Positions 23,046 to 34,200 of a DNA stretch of 64,000 bases are shown here, in pieces. A program made the position numbers and the translations under genes. How positions within the stretch are numbered: the stretch's first letter is position 1; each line of letters starts with the position of its first letter. Under the pieces are notes generated by a model. That model had not been told where the DNA came from. It saw nothing but the letters and a program-made list of their open reading frames with translations, and ran no database searches. Source of the stretch: Areca catechu (lineage: Eukaryota; Streptophyta; Magnoliopsida; Arecales; Arecaceae); assembly GCA_021397845.1 (NCBI GenBank), contig CM038048.1, positions 31,680,727 through 31,744,726 of the forward strand, given 5' to 3'.

Positions 23046-23564
23046 CCTCAAGGATGAAGGAAAGGAAGGACACAAAGTAGAAGACCGAAAAGGAGACTCA
23101 ACCTGAAGAGGACCCTAGACCCGAAGGTAAAACCCTTTTATAACAGGGAAGGAGGAAGAAGAAACTGACCTAGTGCCTTAGAAAACTCTAGGCAACTGGG
23201 AGGAAGGAGGAAGAAGCTTGGGCGCGGCAGCAGCAGGCACGGAGAATTCAAAAAGAATAGATAGTTCAAGTAAGGCCCTCCTTTCATTTCGAAATGACTC
23301 GAGGGATTCGTACCGATCCAACCCCTCCGCCAACGAATCTTGCCACGTGCCACCCATCGACGAGAATGGCATCTCGACCGCTCTGAATTCTGTGCCAATA
23401 TTAATTGCTCCTCGAACGTGGCCACATGGCATCGCCGTATTGGTCTGCAGGGCCGGCCCCCGAAGCGCCAGCAATCATGGCCATCATCACACCAGATTTT
23501 TGCCTCTCCATGTCAACACCGCAATTACTCCCTTCAACCCGAGCGCTGCACACTAACGGGCCTC

Positions 23565-23580
23565 GAGAGTGGGAGGCAAA
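23565..23580 (+). other. E4 polypurine tract
   Basis: GAGAGTGGGAGGCAAA immediately precedes the 3' LTR. Confidence 0.7.
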
Positions 23581-25250
23581 TGATGTGGAGGGATCACTGA
23601 CGTGGAGGAACCGATAGGCGCCACATCAAGAAAAGATGCCGCGTTGACTCTCCAGCCCAGATTCCACTACCGAGCTGAGCTAAGCTCCCTCAAAATAACA
23701 AGTCGAGCTCAGTCCTCCGCCAGGTCGTGCCCGCAAGCTTGGGATGCCTAGGTCAGAGCCGCCTTCTGCCCTCCAGAGTGAGACCCTCAGAGGCTATGCC
23801 CTGCGGTCGAGGTCGAGCTCAGTGCTCACTCGCCAATGTAGAGCCTCTCCGAGCGCGCGCCCTCTGGACCGGGTCTGCCTTCCGCCCTCCAGAGCGAGAC
23901 CCTCGAAGGCTAGTGCCCTGCAGTCGAGGTCGAGCTCAGCGCTCACCCGTCGATGTGGAGCCTCTCCGAGCGCGTGCCCTCTGGACCGGGTCCGCCTTCC
24001 GCCCTCCAGAGCGAGACCCTCGGAGGCTAGTGCCCTGCGGTCGAGGTCGAGCTCAGCGCTCACCCGCCGATGTGGAGCCTCTCCGAGCGCACGCCCTCTG
24101 GACCGGGTCCACCTCCTGCCCTCCGGAGTGAGACCCTCGGAGGTTAGTTCCCTGTGGTCGAGGTCGAGCAAAAGCGCTCACCCGCCAATGTGGAGCCTCT
24201 CTGAGCGCGCGCCCTCTGGACCGGGCCCACTCTCTGCCCTCCTCCACCGAGATGCCCCCGCAAGCTCGGAGTGCTTAGATCAGAGCGAGCCCTGCCATTC
24301 CAGCTCAGCCCCAGCTCGGACGAGGTCATCGCCAGCCCAGAATGCCGGCGAGCCGCCCGAGGACCATACTGGAGCACCTACCAGACCGTACTGACCTCCT
24401 GTGATCGCTAGTTATATCAGAAAGGCAAACAACATGTTGATCGAGATGCCACACTCCTCACCAACCATTCAGATCATCTAAGAAAGGAAGCCAACCGGGA
24501 GATTCGAATCCCGTGGGCGGTGGCCCGCTATTCGAGGAACTGCCAAGTTTCCCGGAATGAGGCAACCAAGAGGAGTGCCGGAGTGCCTGACAACTCCCCT
24601 TATCACGAATCAGGAAATACTCCTCGGGACACCGCCGCATATGCCTGACAGCCCGGCAGGGATCCCGAGACAAGCGTCCAATGGTAACCTAGTTTGCAAC
24701 AAACTTGGAGGTAACACAACAACTCCAACACAGGCAAAAATCACAAGCCAGAGAGAGAGAAAAAAAAGGAGGAGGAGTGCAACCCCCACCAGCAAGAGGG
24801 GCATGGCACCACCACCACTATGAGCACAAGCGCAAACTCGACCAAGAGGGCGAAGCACCACTACCACCATAGTTGAAGAAAAACGAGGGATACAAGGAGA
24901 GGCAGAGGAACAGGGCACCCCTCTATCCTCGCTATCACTCTCCCCCTGCAACGTTTTCACCTTCACACACATTTTCCACTCCTCCTAGAATGGAGTCCAT
25001 CAAGAGGGGCCTGACCAGGAGGATTTGTTTCCCTGGATCGTCACTGACTTGATCGTTAGAGTGCCCCCACCGGAAACCCCGGCCCGGGTCTTTAGCCCCT
25101 ATCTCGCAAGTTCAAGAGTGGAGGACCTCCGGGCGGCAAGGCGACCGTACCCAGCACGGAGGTCCGAGAGCCGAGGATGGCCGGGCGACAGGGGGAGCGC
25201 ATCTCTGGCATTGACAGCAACTACGGGCTATGATGATCTTGGCAGCAACA
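23581..25250 (+). repeat. E4 3' LTR
   Basis: 1670 bases, homologous throughout to 15100-16774, ending AACA before GCGAG. Confidence 0.9.
23770..24250. repeat. 117-bp tandem array in E4 3' LTR
   Basis: GAGCCTCTCC landmarks at 23841, 23958, 24075 and 24193, with the same 117, 117, 118 spacing as in the 5' LTR. The array therefore predates E4 insertion. Confidence 0.9.
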
Positions 25251-25880
25251 GCGAGTGATGTCCAAAAGTCATGTGATGTTGTCCAAATTCTTGAAAAAGG
25301 TAGCGCCAAAAACAAACTGATTTGCGCTAGCACATGGAGTCACATGGCTTGTCTTGGGCTAGCACATGGAGTTACATGGCTTATCTTAGGTTAGCACATG
25401 GGTCTTCAATTGGGTGTACATGAAGTTACATGGGTCTTTAATTGGGTCCCCCTTGTATTATAGGACTCAGCTAATCACATGTACTCAATAACTAATTACA
25501 TGGACTCAATAACTAATCATATGGTTTAACCAACTAAATAACCAACCATACTTAATCAAGCATGCAAATAAAAACCCAATTAAAGTTTGTGAAAAGGGCT
25601 AATCAAAACTGGACCATTAAAAATTCCAATTGGGTAAATAGGGTTTGTTTGTATATATACATGACTCAACTTGGTAAAAGGGGTTTGGCCCAAAAGGCTA
25701 AAATAAAAAATCCTAATTACAGTTGGTAAAAAGGGTTAACCTTAACTAATCCAAAATAACATAAATTAAAATAAAATATTTACATGGTAAAAAGGGTTGA
25801 GTTCAGGGCTTTATTCATAGGTGATCCACAAGGATATGGGTTAAACCTGTCGATATTTTCTGGCCCTGGTGTCTACACTA

Positions 25881-26262
25881 ATTCTCCCCGGGTGGAAGAA
25901 ACTTGATCCTATCGAGTATGGATCAACGTCGCTATGATAGTATTCTAGCAAGTATAGGCCAACTCTTTGCAAGTCCTCTCTGGTGATCCAAGAATCATCA
26001 GTTTCATGTCGTCCTTGCTCTGGGTAGCAATGATCTTGTCATCCAAGATCCGCTCGATCTTGTCTCTCCGGGCTGGTGCTATGGTAGGTGGACACACTTG
26101 AGTTGGTTCACTCTCAAGGATAGGATTAGGCCCAAATGGCTTACTAGAAATCAACGTTGGCTCCCTATACTCAACAAGGTTTGAAATGTTGAAAGTTTGA
26201 CTAATACCTAGTTTCGGTGGTATCTCGAGCACATAGGCATTATACCCAATTTTCCTACCCAC
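25881..26262 (-). pseudogene. E5 integrase tail with damaged chromodomain
   Basis: Minus strand from 26262: YNAYVLEIPPKLG, then FNISNLVEYREP, then DKIERILDDKIIA. These match the GPY/F-to-chromodomain stretch of E1 and E2. In the chromodomain about a dozen residues, including the RYLVRWQG core, are deleted, and the frame shifts to DDSWITREDLQ. The purine tract and LTR follow at once. The 5' side is cut at 26262 by unrelated GC-rich sequence, so only the last tenth of the coding region survives. Confidence 0.75.
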
Positions 26263-26537
26263 AGGGTCGTGCGGGGGATGGGGTCATCGGGTGTGGGCAC
26301 CAGGGCCGGAGGAGGCAAATCGAAGGCGCGGGGTCGCACGGGAGGCGGGGGCATTGGGGGCAAGCATCGAGATTGGGGAAGGGATATCGGAGCTGGAGGA
26401 GTGAGATCGGAGGCTTGGAGTTGAGGGGGGCCGCAGGATCACACGGGGAGTCGGGGCATCGGGTGCGACCGTGCAAATGTTGACCTGGGGAGGAGATCGG
26501 AGCCAGGGGTAGTGTCACTATTGAGTGGCAGGGGCTA
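26263..26537. other. GC-rich segment of unknown origin
   Basis: About 275 bases, very G-rich on the plus strand with recurring GGGGCAT/GGGGTC and ATCGGAG motifs, between truncated E5 and the E2 LTR. It is unlike either neighbour. It has no start, splice or repeat structure that identifies it. It may be filler at a breakpoint or a piece of another element. Confidence 0.5.
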
Positions 26538-27926
26538 TGGTGGGGGCACCAAGATCCGACACAGATTACTGAACCCTATCTAGTTTACTGATTAGGGTTT
26601 TGTGCCCTTAATAATGTGCCAAGTTTTGTAATAAAATTAGTCCAGTTGAGTTGAGTTGAGTCCTATAATAAGTTGAGGCAAGAAGTCCGATTGAGTTGTC
26701 TCAACCTCAGTCCAGTCCAATTGAGTCATGAAGTTTATGTTAAGTCCAGTACAAGTTCAAAGGAGGAGCACCAGCCAAAGCCTTCACCGGGCCCTTCCAG
26801 AACAAAGCAAGCACAAGTCCATGAAGCTCCACACATGAAGATTCCAGGAATATTCTTCCAACCACCCAGCCCAGGATTTCCAGCCCACCAGGAGGCCCAT
26901 GCACCAAGCTCCTTGGAGGCCGCCCAAGGCCCATTGGAGGCCGCCCCTTGCTGTCCAATAGTCCATGCCCCAATCCACTTTGGCGTCCAAGCCCAAGAAG
27001 AGCACTTTGACCAAGTCCAAGAAGGAGAGGAGTCCACTTCTAACTAAAAGATTATATTTTATTTCTACTCATATTGTGTACTCCTAGTTTTATGCAACTT
27101 TGTAATCCTTCTCCCTATCAAATTTTGTATTCCTATCCTAACTAAGAGAGAGTATGGGAACATCTATAAATACCCCACCCCTCCTCCTCTTGTAATCAAC
27201 TTTTATTCATGAATTAAAACCCTGGTGAAATTTTGTTATATTGTGTTCTTGTGTGTTCTTCTTTGAAGTGAGTGTGAGTGTTACTTGTAAGCCCTAACCC
27301 TTCCAAGCCCTAGCTGCCTAAAGCAATCTTCTACCAAACCCTAATCTACCCCAAGTGAAGGAAGCCCTAGCTGTCAACAAGCAAGGAGCCTTCTTCCACC
27401 TCCCAACCTCCAGCTTCAGCAAACCTTGCCTCTTCCTTCTCTCAAACCCTAATTCTATACTTTTATTTTCTTATTGTTGCTTCCTAACTGATCTCTGACA
27501 TTTGCAGGATCCCCGAGGTGTTTACCTCCAAAAAGGAGGCCCTCTTTGCCTCCTAGACTGAACCAAGATAGCTGACTGATCCGTGGAACAACTGACTTAT
27601 CTTCCAGGTGACGATCCAGAGTGCTGTGTGACCCCGTCTTCGGCAGGATCTTCGAATTGTTGTTTGGTATAATCCTTCCCCCTCCTGATTTTTGATCTAT
27701 TGAAGGTACGCTATCCTAATCGAGGGTTTCTCAATCCTCAAGGTCTTTTTCTTATTATTCTGCATGAGTTCATATGCAGGTATGTTTGCTCTTTTCATTA
27801 CTAGTTTGCCTGCTAGTCTTTACTTGATTTCGGGACTTTAGCCTCCAAATTAAATCTTAAAAAAATATTAAAAAATTAGTTACTATTTTTCTACATTCAT
27901 GTCAGTCTTAGGTTCATCCCGCATCA
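26538..27926 (+). repeat. E2 5' LTR
   Basis: 1389 bases with a TATA box (TATAAATA, 27165-27172). Very similar to 31246-31658 joined to 33867-34832. The frames on both strands near 26673-27047 are incidental. Confidence 0.9.
27165..27172 (+). promoter_or_regulatory. E2 LTR TATA box
   Basis: TATAAATA in a CATC...CCCC context. The same motif is at 34084-34091 in the 3' LTR. Confidence 0.6.
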
Positions 27927-27929
27927 GTT

Positions 27930-27941
27930 TGGTATCAGAGC
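27930..27941 (+). promoter_or_regulatory. E2 primer-binding site (initiator tRNA-Met)
   Basis: TGGTATCAGAGC, three bases after the LTR end. Confidence 0.9.
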
Positions 27942-29003
27942 AGGTTTAGGATAGCTTGCCTCTTCATCAAAACAACAAAAACATTCATATCTATTTTTCT
28001 GCATCCTATCACCTGTAGTAAGGGTCCAAGTTTCGATCTATTTCATAATTTTAGAAATTTTATTTTTTATTAAAATTTACATTACATACTCTCTAATCAG
28101 TCTTGATAATTTTCATGATTTTTAATTATTTTTATAGAAAAAAATATAAAAAAATCTGCATCTTAGAAACCCTAACAGAAAGTTTGATTTTCTGCATATA
28201 GTCTGAAACCCTACGTGTTGCATCATCATCTGAATTTTGTTCTGCATCAAACTTGGTAGGGATCATCTACACTGTTGATCCTCTATCTTAGTTTTTTTTT
28301 GATTTTTTTTATGCATAGAAAACCATACCAAATTCTGCATCAAAATAAACCCTAATTTTAGTTTCTGAGAATTCTGCATGCCTGACTGAACCAAATCTAA
28401 TTCACTTCCAAACCCTAGCTTACCCAAGCCCAAATTTTGTTTGATAATTTAATCAACTTAAATTTAAATTGCCACCTCATAAAAGAAAAAAATATTTTTT
28501 ATTTTTTGATTGTTATTTGCTTGCATTTGGGCTCATTGATTGTCATCATCTCATTCAATTAATCTTAAGGGCAATTTCCCATCTCAGATCAGGGCAAGAT
28601 TTCATCATCTGTACTGGACCCAAAACAACCACCCAGCATCATAACCCAAGCCTTAGTTAAAATCAATTAGCAACCTAATTTGCTCTAGTGATCTAGGGAC
28701 ACCAACAGGTTGGGTCCGGGTTGTGTGGGTAAACTAGTGCACTTAATTCCTCAACTATTACTGAAAACGATGTCTAAGACTAGAGGTCTAGAGGCAAACA
28801 TGCTAAATGGACTGGTGTTTTTTAATTAGGACCCTGTTATAGGAAAGGGGAGCCTCCCACCACCCCACCCCTTACCTAGCGAGTGGAAGGATTAGTTACT
28901 GAGTTGAGTGTAAGTTGAGTCGACCCATTCCACTTTGGTTCTAGGTCTAGCAAATCCTAGCACGTGTTAATTTTGTGTGCATGACTATATCATAATATCT
29001 TGA
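27942..29003 (+). other. E2 untranslated leader
   Basis: About 1060 AT-rich bases without a gene. The last 250 bases align with the E0 leader (3151-3420, minus strand). Confidence 0.7.
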
Positions 29004-30012
29004 TTGAATGATTGCATAACCACTAGATTAGGAATCCAATACCAATGGTCTAAACCTCAACCCAGCTCAACCCTGGAATCCAATCTTGAAACTCTCATAA
29101 AGGCCATGAATGAACAATTAACCATCCAAATGAATCAAATGAATACCCAATACCAAAATCAGCTTGCCCAATTAACCACCAAAATAAATCATAGATTTGA
29201 TCAATTGGCCCAATCAGATAACCAAGCAACCAATAGGATTGACCATTTAACCAATAGTTTTGACCAGGTAAGAAATCAATTAGGAGACCTAAGGAAAACC
29301 CCAAAGCTCCATACTAGACCTAAACCTGAGCCTGACCTTAGGACCTGTGCTGAGCCCAACCCTAAAAGATCCCCACACCTTGAATCCAGATCCTATGACT
29401 CTAGATCCTATGACTCTAGAACCTATGCACCCACATCTTATGAGCCCAAGGGACCCATGACCCTTAGTCGACCTGAATCCAATAGGAGTAGTATCCCTAG
29501 ATATGAGTCCAGTACTAGGCCAGTTTTCCTTAGCCAACCTGAATATGATAGGATTAGTATCCATGGGTATAGCCCAGTTTTCCCTAGTCGACCTGAACCC
29601 CATAGGATTAGTACCCCTAGATGTGAGCCGAGTATTAGTCATTTTTTTCTTAGTCAACCCCCTCCTACCATCCCATTGGTTCACCAGAAAGACATTGAGA
29701 GGAGATATATGAAGCTGATGTCAGCCTACTGGATGAGTATGAGGAAGAAGAAGGAGAGTTCCCTATAGAAGACCTAGAATTAGTTGACCCAGTAGATACC
29801 CAGGTAGAAGCCAACCTAGAATTAGTTGACCCTGACCACACCCAAACTGAACCTGTAGTGGAAGTACAGTTTAAGGAAGAGGACCATGAGGAACCTGACC
29901 CTACTATTAGAATCTTACCTGAGGAGCCATCAGAAGAAAGCCTAGTTATAGAGCCAAATCCTAAAATTCAAGAGCCCAAGGAATTTATTGAGGACATGAT
30001 TTCTTTAATTTA
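29004..30012 (+). pseudogene. E2 gag-like coiled region and acidic linker
   Basis: The open frame 29004-29768 starts MNDCITTRLG. It has a Gln/Asn-rich coiled segment (29080-29290), then Pro-rich sequence and tandem Tyr-Asp-Ser-Arg repeats (SRSYDSRSYDSRTY). The gag core found in E1 is absent. Near 29702 the frame shifts by one and continues as an acidic stretch (EIYEADVSLLDEYEEEEGEF, then ELVDPVDTQ) to a stop at about 30012. This stretch is homologous to the E0 linker. The likely role is a degenerate structural protein; no enzymatic motif is present. Confidence 0.7.
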
Positions 30013-30090
30013 GTACCCTTAAGATGAATCCCCCATGTAATTTCCATTGAAGACCTCTTCCCTAAAATTGTTGACCCATCCTTCCATAGC

Positions 30091-31220
30091 ATGGACCTTT
30101 TCTTGCCCATAGATATAACTCAATATTCATACATTAAGGTCAGTCTCATTAGCCCAGAACCAGTCCCTAAATCCCCTTCCTATTTTATATCCTTTCCTGA
30201 GTCTTCTCATGTTTCTAGAACCATTAGATTGCATTTTGTAGAAGTAAGCATAATGCATACATTCATTGTGCATGCTAGATTTGCATCTTGCTTTTGGTAT
30301 ACCGTATGGCATTTTCTAGGAGTCCATTGTAAATTTTCATGTGCATGCCAAGCTATGGTCAAACCTAGAGAGTTTATAATTTGTCAGGTTTTGGCCCAAA
30401 GAGTTCAATAAATTTTCTTCGATAGGAATGCCTAGTTGAGTCTATTAGGTATTGGTTTTGAGTCCAATAAGTCTACATACCTAATCCATCTGTCCATACT
30501 TGCACTGACCTCTACACAGCATCTGCATCAAGATATTAGCCAGAAGATAAACATAAGTAATGAACTTTATAAAAACTTGGCTAATTCCCGAAAATGTGCT
30601 AAAGAATTTTATGCAGGGGATTATGTGATGATTAGGCTTAGGCCTGAGCGGTTCACTCCAGGGACCATAAAGAAATTACATGCTTGCGGAGCTGGACCGT
30701 TCAAAATAATAAAGAGAGTTGGATCCCAATGCCTATGTGCTCGAGTTACCACCCGAGTTAAGTATTAGTTCAACCTTCAATATTTCAGACCTTGTGGAGT
30801 ATCGGGAGCCAGCAATGATACCTAGCGAGTCCTTTGGACCTATCCCTTCCCTTGAGAGTGAACCCATCCCATTACTACCCAAGTTAGGTATTAGTTCAAC
30901 CTTCAATATTTCAGACCTTGTGGAGTATCGGGAGCCAGCAATGATACCTAACGAGTCCTTTGGACCTATCCCTTCCCTTGAGGGTGAACCCATCCTAGAG
31001 TGTCCACCTACAAATTGGCCTATAAGTGAGGAAAGGATTGAGCACATCCTGGATGATCAAGCCATCAGTACTTGGAACAAAGACTATCAACGGTATTTGG
31101 TCCGATGGCAAGGTTGGCCAGAATCCGAGGACTCGTGGATCACCTAAGAGGATCTGCAGCACCTCAACCCAGACCTTCTTGAGCAATATGAGAGCCGCAT
31201 TGACCCTTACTCGATGGGAT
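30091..31220 (+). pseudogene. E2 integrase remnant and chromodomain
   Basis: 30091-30411 carries SSHVSR, LHFVEVS and RFASCFWYTVWHFLG, the same shortened integrase piece as in E0 and E1. 30436-30768 holds the GPY/F region (DYVMIRLRPERFTPGT, GAGPFKIIKRVG). After a frameshift at about 30720, 30719-31147 continues with NAYVLELPPE, a 42-residue tandem duplication, and a chromodomain (ERIEHILDD, then YQRYLVRWQGWPESEDSW). A stop at 31147 interrupts it just before DLQHLNPDLLEQYE. The chromodomain core is better kept than in E1 or E5. Catalytic integrase residues are missing. Confidence 0.8.
30763..31014 (+). repeat. 126-bp in-frame tandem duplication in E2
   Basis: Two copies at 126-base spacing (TATTAG at 30763 and 30889) with only a few differences. 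They repeat 42 residues around ISSTFNISDLVEYREP. E1 and E5 have a single copy, so the duplication is particular to E2 or its sublineage. Confidence 0.9.
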
Positions 31221-31245
31221 CAAGTTCCTCCTATCCTGGAAGAAT

Positions 31246-34200
31246 TGGTGGGGGCACCAGGATCCGACATAGATTACTGGGCTTTATCGGGTTTACTGAT
31301 TAGGATTTTGAGCCCTTAATAATTGTCAAGTTTTGTGATAAAATTAGTCCAATTGAGTTCATGAGTTAAGTCCTGTAATAAGTTAAGGCAAGAAGTTCGA
31401 TTGAGTTGTCACAATCTCAATCCAGTCCAATTGAGTCCTGTAAGTTTATGTTAAGTCCAGTACAAGTCTAGAGGAGGAGCACCAGCCAAAGCCTTCACTT
31501 GGCCCTCCCAAAACAAAGCAAGCCCAAGTCCATGAAGCTCCACACATGAAGATTCCAGGAATATTCTTCCAAGCACCCAGCCCAGGGTTTCCAGCCCACC
31601 AGGAGGCCTATGTGCCAAGCTCCTTGGAGGCCACCCAAGGCCCATTGGAGGCCGCCCCTGTTAGATGTATGCCCTAAAAGCCAAGTTGGCTTGACACATT
31701 GTAATTTTTAGGGCATTAACTTTGTACTTAATTCTTCTTTATTAATAAAGGGCATTAGTTTCATTCATATTGATGTGTCTATGAATCGTTCATGGAGTTA
31801 ATGGGCAATGACACATATTCTCAAGAGTTGAGAATCTAAGACATGTCTTTATAGATTAACTCCTAAAAGCTCCTGATTGTTGGAATATCACAAGGACGGT
31901 GATTGATCCGTTAAAATTGGTGCGCAGATCACTTCCCTTTCAGGATAGATGAGTCTCTGACCTACAGTGTAGGTGACACTGGAGTGAGAGTGCAGGTAGT
32001 TGATAGAGATCAACGGTACTGAGCGTGACCAAGTATAGGAAGTTATACGGATGACTACTCACTTATCGATAACTTCCTAATGCTGTAGTCGTGTGAATAG
32101 TTCTTTGACCTAGAGTATCTCAGCTACTCACAATAAGGTTGCTGTAGTTTGACAACACAATCACTTAGTTCCTATCCATACGGGACCTTGCGGTGTTCAT
32201 TGGCTCCAGTAAGTTTATTATATGAGTAGAGTGTTCATTTGTAGGGATCTATCAGCCTTAGTAGTAAGGAATAATCCTATGCAAGCTTATTGAGAATAAG
32301 TCCAGAAGTTTATAGCCATAGCAGCATAATAATAAAAAGGTGTTTTCATTAGTATCACAATTGGACTTGAGTCGATTAAGTTAAGCATATGATTGATGGG
32401 TTTGACGAGTATCCATAACCAACATCATGTTAGGATTTTGATAGAGGAACCGAATCACATGGTAACTACACCTAGGGGTTCCAATCTTATTCTGCTGGGT
32501 TACCACTACATACTGCTAGGTATCACTGGTGGATTATGAGAGCCCGTTAGAATCACTCTTGGATCGATAATCCTAATTAGGGTTGAGCTGAAATTATTTC
32601 AGTCCATTAAAAGAAGTTTCGATGATGTATAATAGAGATTATAGCATGTCTCATTACCAGACAGGATAGGACCTGAGGGGTCACACACATTAGGAGCTCA
32701 AGTAACCAATCAGCAAATCAATTTGGACCTAATTGTAAGTGTTACAATTAATATTTGGCCTAATTTTAAATGTTACAATTAATTGATTATGGATTAATTA
32801 TTAATTATTAAATTAGATTTAATTTAATTGAGTTAGACTCAATTAATTAATCTTAATTGATTCGGGTCAATGTTTGCTTCGAAATAGTTCGATCGGATTT
32901 AAAATCGGCTTTAGTTTGACTATAAAATCACTTCGTTTGGACCAAGACCTAGAGTCCAGTTAGACTAGGACTCTCTTTCCCTATCTCTCTTTATCTCCCC
33001 TTCCCTCCACATGCCTAAGTGGGCCCCTCTATGTTTGTGTGACAAAAGAAGGATGGGGCGTGAATAGGTGGGGCATATGAGATTGGCGTGAATGAATTTT
33101 AAGAGGAGTCCTTCCATTCTACTCTTAAAATTTCAAACCAGATAAAACTAAACACCGGTCTTTTGCCTTTTGGGGATGGGAGATTTGTTTCACAGTAAAT
33201 AAAAGGGAGAGAAAGGGGTGGCCGACTATAAGCTTTGGTTTTGGCATGCAATTTCTCTCTTGGGCATCCTCTCCAGATAATCTCTCTCTTGAGCGCCATC
33301 TCTTCTTCTCTCCTTTCCACTTTATTTTCTTCTGTGTGATCTTCAAGAGTGTTGAGAGGTTTTCCATATAAGAGAAAAAGGAGAGAAAAGGGTCCAAAGG
33401 TCTTGCATAGTTTGATTTGCAAGACAGAAGCCGAAAGCCGGTCCGGATTCGGATTGGCACAATTTTTAAAGCAGGCGATTTGCTAAAAGAGAAGAGGGCT
33501 GCAAGGATCTAGCAGTCCGGTGCACTCTACGATGCAGTTGCAAGAGCTTCGTGTGGATACCAGCAGAGGCCGGGCGATTGCGCGGCTCCGACGGAATCCC
33601 ATTTTTTAGTAGCGAATCTGCATGCTTTTTAGAGCAAGCATGGATAGTGATCCAGGTAAGTATTTTATGCTTAAAATAATTTTTATTTCAGATCTAATAT
33701 TTTTCTCATGTTATTCAGCATGTTAGGAATTTATGATAAATAAATTAGATTTTTTAATGATTTGCATGATTAGATATAAATTTTTTTATATCTGCTTCCG
33801 CTGCGATAGACTGTTGATGCCTGTTTGATTGTAATTTTCTATTCCTGGGAGAAAACCAATAGCCCCTTGCTGCCTAAAAGTCCACACCCCAATCCACTTT
33901 GGCGTCCAAGCCCAAGAAGAGCACTTTGACCAAGTTCAAGGAGGAGAGGAGTCCACTTCTAACTAGGAGATTATGTTTTATTTCTACTCAAATTGTGTAC
34001 TCCTAGTTTTATGCAACTTTGTAATCTTTCTCCCTATTAAATTTTGTATTCCTATCCTAACTAGGAGAGGGTATGGGAACATCTATAAATACCCCACCCC
34101 TCTCCATCTTGTAATCAACTTTTATTCATGAATTAAAATCCTGGTGAAATTTTGTTAGATTGTGTTCTTGTGTGTTCTTCTTTGAAGTGAGTGTAAGTAT

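Larger units (their letters stand above)
15100..25250 (+). mobile_element. E4: non-autonomous Tat-like Ty3/gypsy element
   Basis: 10151 bp with exact GCGAG duplications (15095-15099, 25251-25255). LTRs are 1675 and 1670 bases, both starting TGATGTGGAGGGATC and ending AACA. The PBS, a gag remnant, two long related tandem arrays, an antisense gene and a purine tract occur in that order. No protease, RT, RNase H or integrase is present. Tat-lineage elements (RIRE2, Grande, Retand types) are known for an additional, often antisense, gene between pol and the 3' LTR; that and the PBS are the basis for the lineage. It is far more GC-rich than its surroundings. Confidence 0.87.
13799..25880 (-). repeat. 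E0/E5 family LTR, split by Tat element E4
   Basis: On the minus strand the LTR starts at 25880, directly after a polypurine tract (25893-25881), and ends CA at 13799 next to the E0 PBS. Removing E4 plus one GCGAG copy leaves about 1926 bases (13799-15099 and 25256-25880). The start reads TAGTGTAGACACCAG and aligns with TGGTGCGGGCACCAG in E1, so the terminal TG has decayed to TA. A minus-strand TATA-like motif lies at 14503-14510. This one LTR has an integrase tail (E5) on one side and a PBS plus gag (E0) on the other. Confidence 0.75.

Noticed and set aside
26673..27047. 124-residue frame plus three minus-strand frames in the E2 5' LTR.
   Set aside because: LTR sequence; the same region in the 3' LTR has lost the frame.
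33099..33460. Minus-strand frames of 107 and 111 residues.
   Set aside because: Inside the Copia solo LTR (31659-33861), antisense to it, without recognisable domains.
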